NCBI GenBank assembly: GCA_937958075.1
Contig: CALFFB010000052.1
Location: 1-22,354 of the forward strand
Reading direction: 5' to 3'
Origin: an uncultured Geobacteraceae bacterium
Lineage (GTDB): Bacteria; Desulfobacterota; Desulfuromonadia; Desulfuromonadales; Geopsychrobacteraceae
DNA length: 22,354 nt
Of this stretch, positions 15,208 through 22,354 are shown piece after piece; the first letter of the stretch is position 1; the number at the start of each line of letters is the position of its first letter. Under the pieces are notes generated by a model. It was not told the DNA's origin, searched no databases, and worked only from the letters and a program-made list of their open reading frames with translations. The translations under genes were made by a program, and so were the position numbers.

Positions 15208-16884
15208 TCAAAAAGTGATGCCGAAACGTTTCACCCGGCTGGCGTTCAGTCGACTCTGACGCCCGATGTGCACCAGGGCGGCGGTCGCCTTGTCGGCGAT
15301 GGTCTGCTGCTGGGAGGTGACACCCCCCAGGCGGTTGTAGCTCAGACACAGATCGATACAGGCGGACAGGGTGGCCCCTTTCAGGGTTGTAAACAGCTGG
15401 ACAAAGTCGTCCACCGTCGCCTCCGAGAGCTGCTGCTCCTCATCGGCCAGTCCGTCCTCTGCCGTCATCAACCGGGAGCAGAGCTCCTCCAGGGTCAGTT
15501 TGCGCCGCAGGGCGTTGCGGGCCTGTTCAAACTTGGCCATCACCTCCTGGTCCCTGATCTCCTCCCCGCCTTCGCCAAGGGTAAGGCTGAACAGATGCCT
15601 CTCGTGCTGACGTTTTTCGATATAAAGGTCGATAATCCGCGAGGCCAGCTTGTTCTTGCCGAGATAGCGCAACAAGCGGACACTACCGTCGAGATTGACC
15701 GGCCGGATATAGCGGGCACTGTCGCGGAAACTGTCGGACAGGCAGGCAATCACCTCATCGGCGTTATCGTCAAAAGATTCGTAAAACTTGCTCCAGGCCT
15801 GCTGAAACGAATTCTCTGAACGCTCGGCGCGCAGGGCCTCGTCGGCCAGCCTGGCCTGGGCGGCAAAAGCCTCCCCGTCAAGATAGCCATTTTCCACCAG
15901 ACGGGCGAGCTGACGACCGAAATCGTCCAGGGAAAAATTGTCAAAACTGCGCAGAACAGCATTCCAGCCCTGCTGCTGGGTGGTCAGATGGGGTTCTTCA
16001 TCAAGACCGCCAAAGGCTCCCGTGCGCGACAGGACATAATCATAATCGGGCACCTGCGGGCTGCGACTGTAATAGCACCAGGTCAGCAGGGCCAGGGTCC
16101 GTACCGCCCGGTCAAGAATCTGCCCGTCAACCTCCTTGAGCGCAGGTACCAGCAACCGCGCCAGCCCCTCGGTTTTCTTGATGATGCGGATATTGCTGAT
16201 GTTCAGCTGCCGCACCGCCTGTCCGAGAATCTTGCCGATCCTGTCATCCGGCAGAGCAATGGCAACACAGTCCGCCGCTGTCGGCGCGAAGCGCAGCTCG
16301 CTGTCGATCACCTTCTCCCGCAACCGGACATAGTCGAGGGACGACTCATCCGCCAGGCTTTCATCATTGAGAATCAGCACGACTTTACAACGCTTCTGCT
16401 CCTTCAGCAGGGTGATCAGCCCGAGAATGTCCTGGGCCTCGATACCTCTGCCCTTGCGCTCGAAATCGTCCAGACAGATGAGGGTTTTCTCCAGCGCCAG
16501 AAAAGCCAGGGACTCCAGGGAGGTCCCCTGCCAATCGCGGGAGCTGTTGCGGGAAAACAGGGCAAGGCCCTTACGCCCGACGGACCGCAACAGGCGCGCC
16601 CGGTTCTTCTGGAAACTGGCGACGGAAGGACGCTGACCGACCCCCCTGCAGTCGATCATGTTTTCAAAGATGCTGCGTTTGAGATCCGCCAGGGAATTGA
16701 TACCGAAGAGGGAGATATAGGAATAGTGACCGAGGGCGATGCGGCGCTGATGTTTGGCGTTGTGCAGCCAGGCGTTCCAGGCGTAGGTCTTGCCGACCCC
16801 CCACCCCCCCTTGATGGCCAGGACTTCCGGTGCTTCGCTGGCCAGAAACCGCTCTATCTGCCGCTGGATGACTGTTATCGACAT
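15208..16884 (-). CDS. KAP-like P-loop NTPase
   Basis: This 558-residue protein is a predicted STAND/KAP-type ATPase. Walker A is IKGGWGVGKT with K32; the G-x-W-G-x-G-K pattern is characteristic of KAP-like P-loops. SYISLFGINSLADLK follows (56-69), and Walker B is LICLDDFER with D139/D140. VVLILNDESL around 170-175 is a good sensor-1 strand. The C-terminal 350 residues look helical with no recognisable catalytic domain, and I see no membrane segments. KAP-like NTPases are frequent in anti-phage and plasmid-related loci, but a housekeeping role is possible. GAGG lies just ahead of the ATG, 9 bp after the uracil-DNA glycosylase stop, so the two are co-transcribed. Confidence 0.85.
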   Translation of the reverse strand: MSITVIQRQIERFLASEAPEVLAIKGGWGVGKTYAWNAWLHNAKHQRRIALGHYSYISLFGINSLADLKRSIFENMIDCRGVGQRPSVASFQKNRARLLRSVGRKGLALFSRNSSRDWQGTSLESLAFLALEKTLICLDDFERKGRGIEAQDILGLITLLKEQKRCKVVLILNDESLADESSLDYVRLREKVIDSELRFAPTAADCVAIALPDDRIGKILGQAVRQLNISNIRIIKKTEGLARLLVPALKEVDGQILDRAVRTLALLTWCYYSRSPQVPDYDYVLSRTGAFGGLDEEPHLTTQQQGWNAVLRSFDNFSLDDFGRQLARLVENGYLDGEAFAAQARLADEALRAERSENSFQQAWSKFYESFDDNADEVIACLSDSFRDSARYIRPVNLDGSVRLLRYLGKNKLASRIIDLYIEKRQHERHLFSLTLGEGGEEIRDQEVMAKFEQARNALRRKLTLEELCSRLMTAEDGLADEEQQLSEATVDDFVQLFTTLKGATLSACIDLCLSYNRLGGVTSQQQTIADKATAALVHIGRQSRLNASRVKRFGITF

Positions 16885-16893
16885 GGGACCTCG

Positions 16894-17583
16894 CTAGCCT
16901 CTGTCTGCCAGCCGGCTCTTCAGTTGCTCCCGGAACCGGCCGGCACCACCATTGGCGGGGTGGCGAACCTTGACCGCGTTCACGCCAAGAGCGCCTAATT
17001 GCCGGGCCGCCTTCTCACCAACGGCAATCACCCGGGTAAACCCACCCAGTTCCAGCAGCGACAGCAGAACCTGGTGACCACATGCCAATTCTCCATCCGT
17101 CGGTGTCCGGTTGCTGAGCAACCCCTTGTGCCGGTGGTAGGGGTGCCAGGGGAAGGCATTCCACAGCACAACGCGATAGGGATTGATTCCGTGCTCAGCG
17201 AAAAAACCCCAGACAACCGTTGCCGTCGGCTCGGTAAACCCCTCCTTCCTGACCGCCGGGCTGCTTGTTCGCTGTGGCCTGATACCGGTGAACACCTGCT
17301 CGGGCAGCAGCTGTTTATGCCGCAGATGACCCAGCAGCAGGCGTTCGGAGGTCATGGGAATGCCGCTGAAATGTCCACCCTGATAGCCGATAGCCTCGGC
17401 GCACAACAGACTGTCAGCGACCCCGATACGTTCACGCAGATACTGACGCAGCTGGGCCGCACGGACCTGCGCTCCCCGGGCGTTGAGATCGTGCTGCGGG
17501 TCCCTCTCCTTCCAGGGGTTAAACACCCCTTCGGAACGGTAGTTCTGTAATCGTTCAACAAAGTCATCAACCGCAGCCAACAT
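16894..17583 (-). CDS. Uracil-DNA glycosylase superfamily protein
   Basis: This 229-residue protein fits the uracil-DNA glycosylase superfamily, which removes uracil or other damaged bases from DNA. The first motif region is AEAIGYQGGHFSGIPMTSE (62-80), related to the EAPGY-x-G-x-x-x-TGxPFTSE pattern of one UDG-like group. The central strand is VVLWNAFPWHPY, followed by SNRTPTDGEL, then RVIAVGEKAARQL. The catalytic-loop motif HPANGG begins at H208. The usual proline of EAPGY is isoleucine here. The ATG at 17581-17583 overlaps the DUF2288 stop by one base (TGATG) with AGGAGG 10 nt upstream. Tight linkage to an NTPase gene is unusual for a repair glycosylase. Confidence 0.85.
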   Translation of the reverse strand: MLAAVDDFVERLQNYRSEGVFNPWKERDPQHDLNARGAQVRAAQLRQYLRERIGVADSLLCAEAIGYQGGHFSGIPMTSERLLLGHLRHKQLLPEQVFTGIRPQRTSSPAVRKEGFTEPTATVVWGFFAEHGINPYRVVLWNAFPWHPYHRHKGLLSNRTPTDGELACGHQVLLSLLELGGFTRVIAVGEKAARQLGALGVNAVKVRHPANGGAGRFREQLKSRLADRG

Positions 17584-17876
17584 CAGTCCGTGGCCTCCTG
17601 AATGAGAATATAGGGCTGGACAATGAGCATGAAAAATTCCCGATCGAGGGTTTCCTCCCACTGCTGCAACTGAAAAGCCGTCGGTTTGCCGAGCAACTGA
17701 TCGGCAATCCACCCGGCCACCTGTTCCCTGTCATCCTCGGCCACAGCCGTCGCCGCGGTGATCAGATCAAGGTCGGGATCAACCGTAACAATGGCATCAC
17801 GTTGCAGATGAACCCGCAACTCGCGCCAACAGACCTTGGCCAGATCACGCTCAAAACCCTTGCGGACATCCGTCAT
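17583..17876 (-). CDS. DUF2288 family protein
   Basis: This 97-residue protein matches the pattern of DUF2288: an N-terminal CWRELRVHLQRDAIVTVDPD, then LDLITAATAVAEDD, the helix EQVAGWIADQLL, and a C-terminal WEETLDREFFMLIVQPYILIQE. The function of the family is not known to me. The ATG at 17874-17876 was chosen with AAAGGG close by and GGAGG somewhat further upstream; an upstream TTG would overlap the promoter. It is the first gene of the operon with the uracil-DNA glycosylase and NTPase genes. The family is found elsewhere without these partners, so it may not act with them. Confidence 0.8.
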   Translation of the reverse strand: MTDVRKGFERDLAKVCWRELRVHLQRDAIVTVDPDLDLITAATAVAEDDREQVAGWIADQLLGKPTAFQLQQWEETLDREFFMLIVQPYILIQEATD

Positions 17877-17931
17877 CGTACCCTTTTCACCTCCGCTCCT
17901 GCAGGCAAACAACCCATTGACAGCGTAACGC

Positions 17932-17960
17932 AGCATAACCACTGCCCCCGACCGGGTCAA
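17932..17960 (-). promoter_or_regulatory. Promoter of the DUF2288-UDG-NTPase operon
   Basis: On the minus strand TTGACC (17955-17960) is followed after 17 nt by TATGCT (17932-17937), 56 nt upstream of the DUF2288 ATG. Confidence 0.55.
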
Positions 17961-18007
17961 GCACCGTGGCGAAGCAAGTCATCCCTGCCTGCCCATGCCG
18001 GAAGCGC

Positions 18008-18029
18008 GCAAGTTTCCCGCAAGTTTCCC
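18008..18029. repeat. Tandem 11-bp repeat between divergent genes
   Basis: GCAAGTTTCCC occurs twice in direct succession (18008-18018, 18019-18029). The 11-bp period places both copies on the same face of the helix. It lies between the minus-strand UDG operon promoter and the plus-strand FG-GAP gene, a suitable place for an operator. Confidence 0.5.
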
Positions 18030-18116
18030 TTTTAACGCAGGTCATTTAATGGCACAATGTCGCGCCCGTACAGGTGTCGGAATCTAACTGTCTTTTCGCA
18101 TTTCAAAGGTTGGTCA

Positions 18117-19817
18117 ATGAACAGATTGATATATTTTTGCCTGGTCCTGATCCTGCTGCTGCCGGCAACCTCGTCTGCCGAACTGCCATCCCCCCTTGAA
18201 AAGGACCTGGCCCCCGTTGACGGAACGGTCCTGATGCCCATGGGTGATCGCTATCTGGTCGATCTCGACACTGCCAGAGGGGTGCGCACCGGCGACATTC
18301 TGGCGGTGTTGACGGTCGGGGAACGGATTGTCGACCCCGACACCCGCGATGTCGTCGGCACCAGAGATTCGGTGACCGGCTATCTCCAGGTCACGGAGGT
18401 TCGCTCCGGCTACTCCTATGTCACCGCCCTGACCCCCGGCCTGAGCCTGCAGCAGGGCGACCGCGTCCGTCGTTTTTTTGAGGTTCCGGCGGTGGTGGAT
18501 GTCTCCGTTCCGGCGACCCTGGCGACGGAGCTGAAACAGCGTCTGGACTTTCTGCACTGGCACGAAACGGTACCGGCGGACGCAGCGACCGCCCTGTTGT
18601 GGCGGATACAGGACGAGCGTCTGGTTGTTGCCACCCGGGACGGCACCAGCCTGTACAGCTACCGCCTGGGGACGGGTCGTGGCGGCGCTCCGGTGGTCGC
18701 AACAGCGCCGGCCACAACGGAACCGACCGCAACCAGCCCGCGCAGCCTGCTGAATCGCGGAGTTGACACGATCCTGACGACCGTCGGCTTCGGTGTCGAC
18801 CGCCGCCTTGAGGCGCCGGGCATCGGCCGCGACCAGCAGCGGGACGATGTGTGGATGAGCCCACCCCTGGGGGACAACCCCATCGGTCTTGCCGCTGCCG
18901 ACCTCACCGGCGACGGCCAGGTGGAAGTCGCCATCGCCTTTGCCCACGAACTGCGCATCATGCGCCTCGATGGCGGGCAGTTCACCCTGGCGGCACAGGT
19001 GGATTTCCCCGCCGGGACCGAGCTGTTGAGCATTGATGCTCTGGACCTCAACAAAAACGGCGCAGCGGAGCTCTACCTGACGGCGGCCAGCGGCGAGAAC
19101 CTGCAAAGCCAGGTGGTGGAATATCGCGATGCCCGCTTTGAGCGCGTTATTACCAGGATCAACTGGTTCCTGCGGGTGACCGAATTCCCCGGCGAGGGGC
19201 CGGTTCTCCTCGGCCAGCGCATGCGTTCAGGCGATGATCCCTTCCGTCCGCCGGTGTTCCGCATACAGCGTCAGAACGATGAGCTGACGCGGGGCGCAGA
19301 TGTGAATCTGCCGGACGGGGTCAATCTGTTCAGTCTGCAGTTTCTTGACGCGGCCGGCGACAGCAGACGTCTGGCCACCATCTCCAATGGTGACTACCTG
19401 CAGGTTCTGACCGGCACCGGTGACCGCCTGTGGCGTTCCGGCGAGCATTTCGGCGGCTCCGACACCAGCTTCTACAATGAGCGCGATTCCGAAAAAGACA
19501 TGCCTGCTCCGGTGACGGTGCAACAGCGCCTGCTGCGCCTGCCCGGCGGTGAGATTCTTGCCCCCCAGAACCAGGGTTCGCGGGTCCTTGAACGGCTGCG
19601 CACCTTTAACGACAGTCAGCTCGTCGCTTTTGACTGGAATGGCTCGACCCTGCAGGAACTGTGGCGCACACCGCTGCAGAAAGGCTATATCGCCGATTTT
19701 GCCCTGGCCGACATCGACGCTGATGCGCGTCCGGAACTGCTGGTGGCCATGCGCTTTGCCGAGAAAAACGTTCTGCAGCGGGGGCATTCGGCGCTGGTTG
19801 TCTACAAGCTGCAGTAG
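18117..19817 (+). CDS. Exported FlgT_C-like / FG-GAP (VCBS)-repeat protein
   Basis: This 566-residue protein has a clear signal peptide (MNRLIYFCLVLILLLPATSSA, cleavage likely after residue 21) and is therefore exported. Residues about 35-125 (GTVLMPMGDRYLVDLDTARG ... SGYSYVTAL) resemble the C-terminal domain of the flagellar protein FlgT. Later there are calcium-binding FG-GAP/VCBS-type strands: AAADLTGDGQVEVAIA, DALDLNKNGAAELYLTA and, near the end, LADIDADARPELLVAM, which suggests a beta-propeller. No lipobox cysteine follows the signal. AAAGGTTGG precedes the ATG at 18117; an earlier in-frame ATG would place 20 extra residues before the signal. The role is unknown; periplasmic or outer-membrane adaptor is an inference. 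Confidence 0.8.
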   Translation: MNRLIYFCLVLILLLPATSSAELPSPLEKDLAPVDGTVLMPMGDRYLVDLDTARGVRTGDILAVLTVGERIVDPDTRDVVGTRDSVTGYLQVTEVRSGYSYVTALTPGLSLQQGDRVRRFFEVPAVVDVSVPATLATELKQRLDFLHWHETVPADAATALLWRIQDERLVVATRDGTSLYSYRLGTGRGGAPVVATAPATTEPTATSPRSLLNRGVDTILTTVGFGVDRRLEAPGIGRDQQRDDVWMSPPLGDNPIGLAAADLTGDGQVEVAIAFAHELRIMRLDGGQFTLAAQVDFPAGTELLSIDALDLNKNGAAELYLTAASGENLQSQVVEYRDARFERVITRINWFLRVTEFPGEGPVLLGQRMRSGDDPFRPPVFRIQRQNDELTRGADVNLPDGVNLFSLQFLDAAGDSRRLATISNGDYLQVLTGTGDRLWRSGEHFGGSDTSFYNERDSEKDMPAPVTVQQRLLRLPGGEILAPQNQGSRVLERLRTFNDSQLVAFDWNGSTLQELWRTPLQKGYIADFALADIDADARPELLVAMRFAEKNVLQRGHSALVVYKLQ

Positions 19818-19828
19818 CTGTTCTCCTC

Positions 19829-21613
19829 ATGAATATCCTCTCCCTGCATCAGATCAGCCTTGCCTTCGGCGGCCCGCTCCTGCTTGACGCTGCCAGCCTG
19901 CAGATCGAAAAAGGGGACCGCATCTGCCTGCTCGGCCGCAACGGCGCCGGCAAATCGACCCTGCTGCAGCTCATCGCCGGGCGTATCGCGCCGGACAGCG
20001 GCGACGTCATCCGCGCCCAGGGAGTGACCACCGCCTATGTTGCCCAGGATTTTCCCGCCGCTACCCGCGGCCTGACGCGCGATTTTCTTCATCAGCAGGG
20101 CCTCGCCAACGGTCTCGACGAGCAGAGCGCCCTGCTTGAGCTGGAGCAGGCGGCCACCCGCCTCGATGTCGCCCTCGATACCCCCCTCGAAAGTCTCTCC
20201 GGCGGCCAGAAACGGCGGGTTCTGCTGGCAGCGGCGCTGATGACAAAGCCGGAGCTGCTGCTCCTCGACGAACCGACCAACCACCTGGACATTCAGGCCA
20301 TCACCGAACTGGAAGAGCTGCTGCTGCGCCTGCGCACTACCCTGATCTTTGTCAGCCACGACCGGGCCTTTGTCAAGCGCCTGGCGACCCGCATCGTCGA
20401 ACTCGACCGGGGGCAGCTGCAGGATTACCGCTGTGATTACGCCACCTATCTTGAGCGCCGGCAGGACGTACTCCATGCCGAAGAAAAACAATGGCAACGG
20501 TTTGACCAGAAACTGGCGGAAGAGGAAGTGTGGATCCGCAAGGGGATCAAGGCACGTCGAACCCGCAACATGGGGCGGGTCCGCGACCTGTTGAAAATGC
20601 GCGAAGAACGCCGCCGGCGACGGCAACGCACCGGCAACGTGCGCCTCAATCTGGAAGAAGCGCAGCGCAGCGGCCAGCTGGTGTTCGAAGCAACGGGCTT
20701 GAGCTTTGCCTATGGCGGGCAGGCCCCCATCATCGACGGGCTCGATCTGCGCATCATACGCGGTGACCGCATCGGGCTCATCGGCCCCAATGGTTGCGGC
20801 AAGACCACCCTGATCAGGCTGCTGACAGGCGAACTGCAACCGACAGCCGGCACCCTGCGCGCCGGCACCAACGTCCAGCTGGTCTATTTTGACCAGATGC
20901 GTGACCAGCTCGATGAAAACAGCAGTGTCAAACAAAACCTCTGCGGCGATCAGGACCAGGTGCTCATCGGCGACCGGCCGCGTCATGTCTACGGCTACCT
21001 TCAGGACTTTCTCTTTACTCCCGAGCGCGCCCGCACGCCGGTCAAGGTTCTCTCCGGCGGCGAGAAAAACCGGCTGCTGCTGGCCAAGCTCTTTACCCGG
21101 CCGGCCAACCTGCTGATTCTCGACGAACCGACCAACGACCTGGACCTGGAAACCCTGGAACTCCTCGAAGAGCTTCTCCTCGACTACCAGGGCACGGTGC
21201 TGCTGGTCAGTCACGACCGCAGCTTCCTCAACAATGTCGTCACCAGCTCCCTGGTCTTTACCGGCCACGGCAAGATCGAAGAGGTCATCGGCGGCTACGA
21301 TGACTGGCTGGCCGAAGAGCAGCGTCGCCAGCCACCGGAGCCCGTGAAAAAACCGGTTTCGCCGCCCACCAGAAAAGAACGCCCACGCAAACTCGGTTTC
21401 AAGGAAAAACGGGAACTTGAAGCCCTGCCGGGCCGGATCAGTGCCCTCGAAGAAGAACAGGAGCAGATTCACCGGCAGCTCGCCGACCCCGACCTGTACA
21501 AGGAGGGCGACGCTACCGTCATCCAGGGGCTGCAACACCGACTGAAAGAAATTGAGGCCGAACTGGATACGGCCCTGATCCGCTGGGAAGAGCTGGAGGC
21601 CCTGCCGGAATAA
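19829..21613 (+). CDS. uup: ABC-F family ATPase, Uup type
   Basis: This 594-residue soluble ABC-F protein has two ATPase domains without membrane segments. Domain 1 has Walker A GRNGAGKST (36-44), signature LSGGQKRRV and LLLLDEPTNHLD. Domain 2 has GPNGCGKTT, LSGGEKNRL and LLILDEPTNDLD. The linker between them contains WIRKGIKARRTRNMGRVRDL, and a charged C-terminal coiled coil (about 530-590, LEEEQEQIHRQLADPDLY) is typical of Uup, which acts on ribosomes and has been linked to DNA transactions. It starts 11 bp after the FG-GAP gene stop. No purine-rich ribosome site precedes the ATG (CTGTTCTCCTC), so translation may be coupled to the upstream gene. Confidence 0.93.
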   Translation: MNILSLHQISLAFGGPLLLDAASLQIEKGDRICLLGRNGAGKSTLLQLIAGRIAPDSGDVIRAQGVTTAYVAQDFPAATRGLTRDFLHQQGLANGLDEQSALLELEQAATRLDVALDTPLESLSGGQKRRVLLAAALMTKPELLLLDEPTNHLDIQAITELEELLLRLRTTLIFVSHDRAFVKRLATRIVELDRGQLQDYRCDYATYLERRQDVLHAEEKQWQRFDQKLAEEEVWIRKGIKARRTRNMGRVRDLLKMREERRRRRQRTGNVRLNLEEAQRSGQLVFEATGLSFAYGGQAPIIDGLDLRIIRGDRIGLIGPNGCGKTTLIRLLTGELQPTAGTLRAGTNVQLVYFDQMRDQLDENSSVKQNLCGDQDQVLIGDRPRHVYGYLQDFLFTPERARTPVKVLSGGEKNRLLLAKLFTRPANLLILDEPTNDLDLETLELLEELLLDYQGTVLLVSHDRSFLNNVVTSSLVFTGHGKIEEVIGGYDDWLAEEQRRQPPEPVKKPVSPPTRKERPRKLGFKEKRELEALPGRISALEEEQEQIHRQLADPDLYKEGDATVIQGLQHRLKEIEAELDTALIRWEELEALPE

Positions 21614-21630
21614 CCTCCGGGCTCTTTATT
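21605..21630 (+). terminator. Weak terminator after uup
   Basis: CCGGA (21605-21609) and TCCGG (21616-21620) form a short GC-rich stem overlapping the uup stop, and GCTCTTTATT follows. A modest intrinsic terminator for the FG-GAP-uup transcript. Confidence 0.35.
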
Positions 21631-21646
21631 ACGGCAGGAAGGGATC

Positions 21647-21919
21647 TTATCCTGAGGGGGTACTAATAAGGGGAAAACGCCGGGGATGGGCAATCATCTC
21701 CTCGGTCAGGTCGACGTCGATCTGTGGCCAATGAAAATGGCCCGGTGTTTCTTCAACGACATGGAGAACCGCCTTGATCGGCGCTTCCGCAAACCATGGA
21801 AAATCTTCAAAGGGCAGGAAATACTCCTTGTTCCTGGTCAGCAGCCAGATGCCATGGCTGGAGACATGGGTTACCTCAACCGCCAAAGTGCTGTCGCCAT
21901 GCAGACACAAGTTCATCAT
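21647..21919 (-). CDS. DUF2442 domain protein
   Basis: This 90-residue protein fits DUF2442: VTHVSSHGIWLLTRNKEYFL, then PFEDFPWFAEAPIKAVLHV, and HFHWPQIDVDLTEEMI near the C-terminus. Two adjacent ATG codons (21917-21919, 21914-21916) lie 4 and 7 nt after the ribosome site AGAGGAG; the second may be the actual start. The gene overlaps the DUF4160 stop by 44 bp. DUF2442 and DUF4160 genes are repeatedly found side by side and have been suspected of forming toxin-antitoxin-like pairs; I know of no established activity. Confidence 0.85.
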   Translation of the reverse strand: MMNLCLHGDSTLAVEVTHVSSHGIWLLTRNKEYFLPFEDFPWFAEAPIKAVLHVVEETPGHFHWPQIDVDLTEEMIAHPRRFPLISTPSG

Positions 21920-22115
21920 AATGCTCCTCTATCAACAACGCGATTTCTTTCTGTTGTTTTTTCGTAAAACGGTAGTTTCTGGCCAACTCTATGTCCGGCT
22001 CAAGCCAGAATTTGACTTCGCCGTCGGGCGACACAACATGAATATGGGGACGTTCTTCCTCTCGCGAAAAAAAGAAAAAACGGTAGCCATTGATTCGAAG
22101 TACTGTAGGTGTCAT
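21876..22115 (-). CDS. DUF4160 domain protein
   Basis: This 79-residue protein fits DUF4160: MTPTVLRINGYRFFFFSREE followed by ERPHIHVVSPDGEVKFWLEP and a helical tail ending in WRQHFGG. The ATG at 22113-22115 has GGAG 6 nt upstream and matches the conserved family start; an in-frame TTG further up is not conserved. It is the first gene of the pair with DUF2442. The sequence is clearly less GC-rich than uup next door, which suggests an acquired cassette. Function not established. Confidence 0.87.
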   Translation of the reverse strand: MTPTVLRINGYRFFFFSREEERPHIHVVSPDGEVKFWLEPDIELARNYRFTKKQQKEIALLIEEHYDELVSAWRQHFGG

Positions 22116-22153
22116 ACCCTCTCCAATGCACCTTAATGTAACAATCAGCTTGT

Positions 22154-22162
22154 ATTTTAGCA
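22154..22162 (-). promoter_or_regulatory. Possible extended -10 promoter of the DUF4160-DUF2442 pair
   Basis: On the minus strand TGCTAAAAT (22162-22154) is a good extended -10 element about 40 nt ahead of the DUF4160 ATG. No convincing -35 box is seen at the right spacing, which is acceptable for an extended -10 promoter. The remaining bases to the window edge (22163-22354) hold no gene I can support. Confidence 0.4.
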
Positions 22163-22354
22163 TATTTCACCAAAGGCAGAGAAATAGCCTTTGTCCTGTA
22201 AATTTTTCCATTCAACGGATTGATACTACCCTCATCTACCCTGGTCACCGTCCTTGCCACATCACCAGCAAAGTCTGGAAAAAAACCTAAAGAAAAGCCC
22301 GCCACAGGCCGATAACCATAGCAACGAGTCATTAACCACAGGGAGGTGCACAAT

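Noticed and set aside
18049..18064. TGGCAC-like sequence ahead of the FG-GAP gene considered as a sigma-54 promoter.
   Set aside because: The -12 half (TTGCA/T) is missing at the required spacing.
19802..21538. Minus-strand frame of about 578 codons across uup.
   Set aside because: Antisense shadow of a clear ABC-F gene with all ATPase motifs.
22000..22353. Longer minus-strand frame overlapping DUF4160 in another frame and reaching the right edge.
   Set aside because: Its sequence has no domain character and it overlaps the well-conserved DUF4160 frame; the overlapping part is a shadow.
22337..22354. GGGAGGTGCACAAT at the right edge, which could be a ribosome site followed by the first bases of an ATG on the plus strand.
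   Set aside because: The window ends before the codon is complete, so no gene can be supported.
1..22354. CRISPR arrays, tRNA and rRNA genes.
   Set aside because: No regularly spaced direct repeats, no tRNA-like cloverleaf with GGTTCGA-type T-loop in the intergenic regions, and no rRNA sequence were seen by reading through the window.

Overview
The window looks like a chromosomal segment of a delta-type proteobacterium of the Desulfuromonadales (Desulfuromonas/Pelobacter/Geobacter relatives). The reasons are the gene order ccsA-hemA-hemC-hemD, the GC-rich coding sequence, and the mix of cyclic-di-GMP and sigma-54-type regulators. This placement is inferred from gene content; no 16S or other marker is present.

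Left part (1-1100): the last 34 codons of an unrecognised + strand gene, a strong hairpin, a pair of facing REP-like repeats, and a complete minus-strand vapBC toxin-antitoxin pair with a sigma-70-like promoter. Signalling block (1159-6543): two divergent genes share an intergenic region of about 360 bp. One encodes a receiver-PAS-GGDEF-EAL protein, the other a 942-residue sigma-54-type AAA+ activator with about three GAF-like sensor regions. In the first protein the GGDEF motif and I-site are intact, but the receiver lacks its acidic pair and the EAL domain has lost two residues usually needed for catalysis.

Tetrapyrrole block (6563-14649, minus strand): a consensus promoter at 14621-14649 reads into a SIS-domain gene, ccsA, hemA, hemC, hemD and, after a structured 186-bp spacer, hemB. 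Together hemA, hemC, hemD and hemB make most of the path from glutamyl-tRNA to uroporphyrinogen III (glutamate-1-semialdehyde aminomutase is not here). CcsA serves cytochrome c haem handling, so haem supply and haem use are linked. A DUF3800 gene and an M16 zinc peptidase gene follow downstream. The spacer between those two holds a promoter-terminator pair that could make a very short + strand RNA.

Right part (14684-22354): trxA is read rightward and ends at a perfect 18-bp bidirectional terminator. Facing it is a compact minus-strand operon, DUF2288 - uracil-DNA glycosylase - KAP-like P-loop NTPase, with its own promoter. Next, on the + strand, come an exported FlgT_C-like/FG-GAP-like protein and an ABC-F ATPase of the Uup type. 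The window closes with an overlapping DUF4160-DUF2442 pair on the minus strand that resembles a toxin-antitoxin-like cassette.

The best candidates for something undescribed are the UDG-NTPase operon, the GGA-loop structured spacer ahead of hemB, the asymmetric GGDEF-EAL protein beside an unusual enhancer-binding protein, and the DUF4160-DUF2442 pair.
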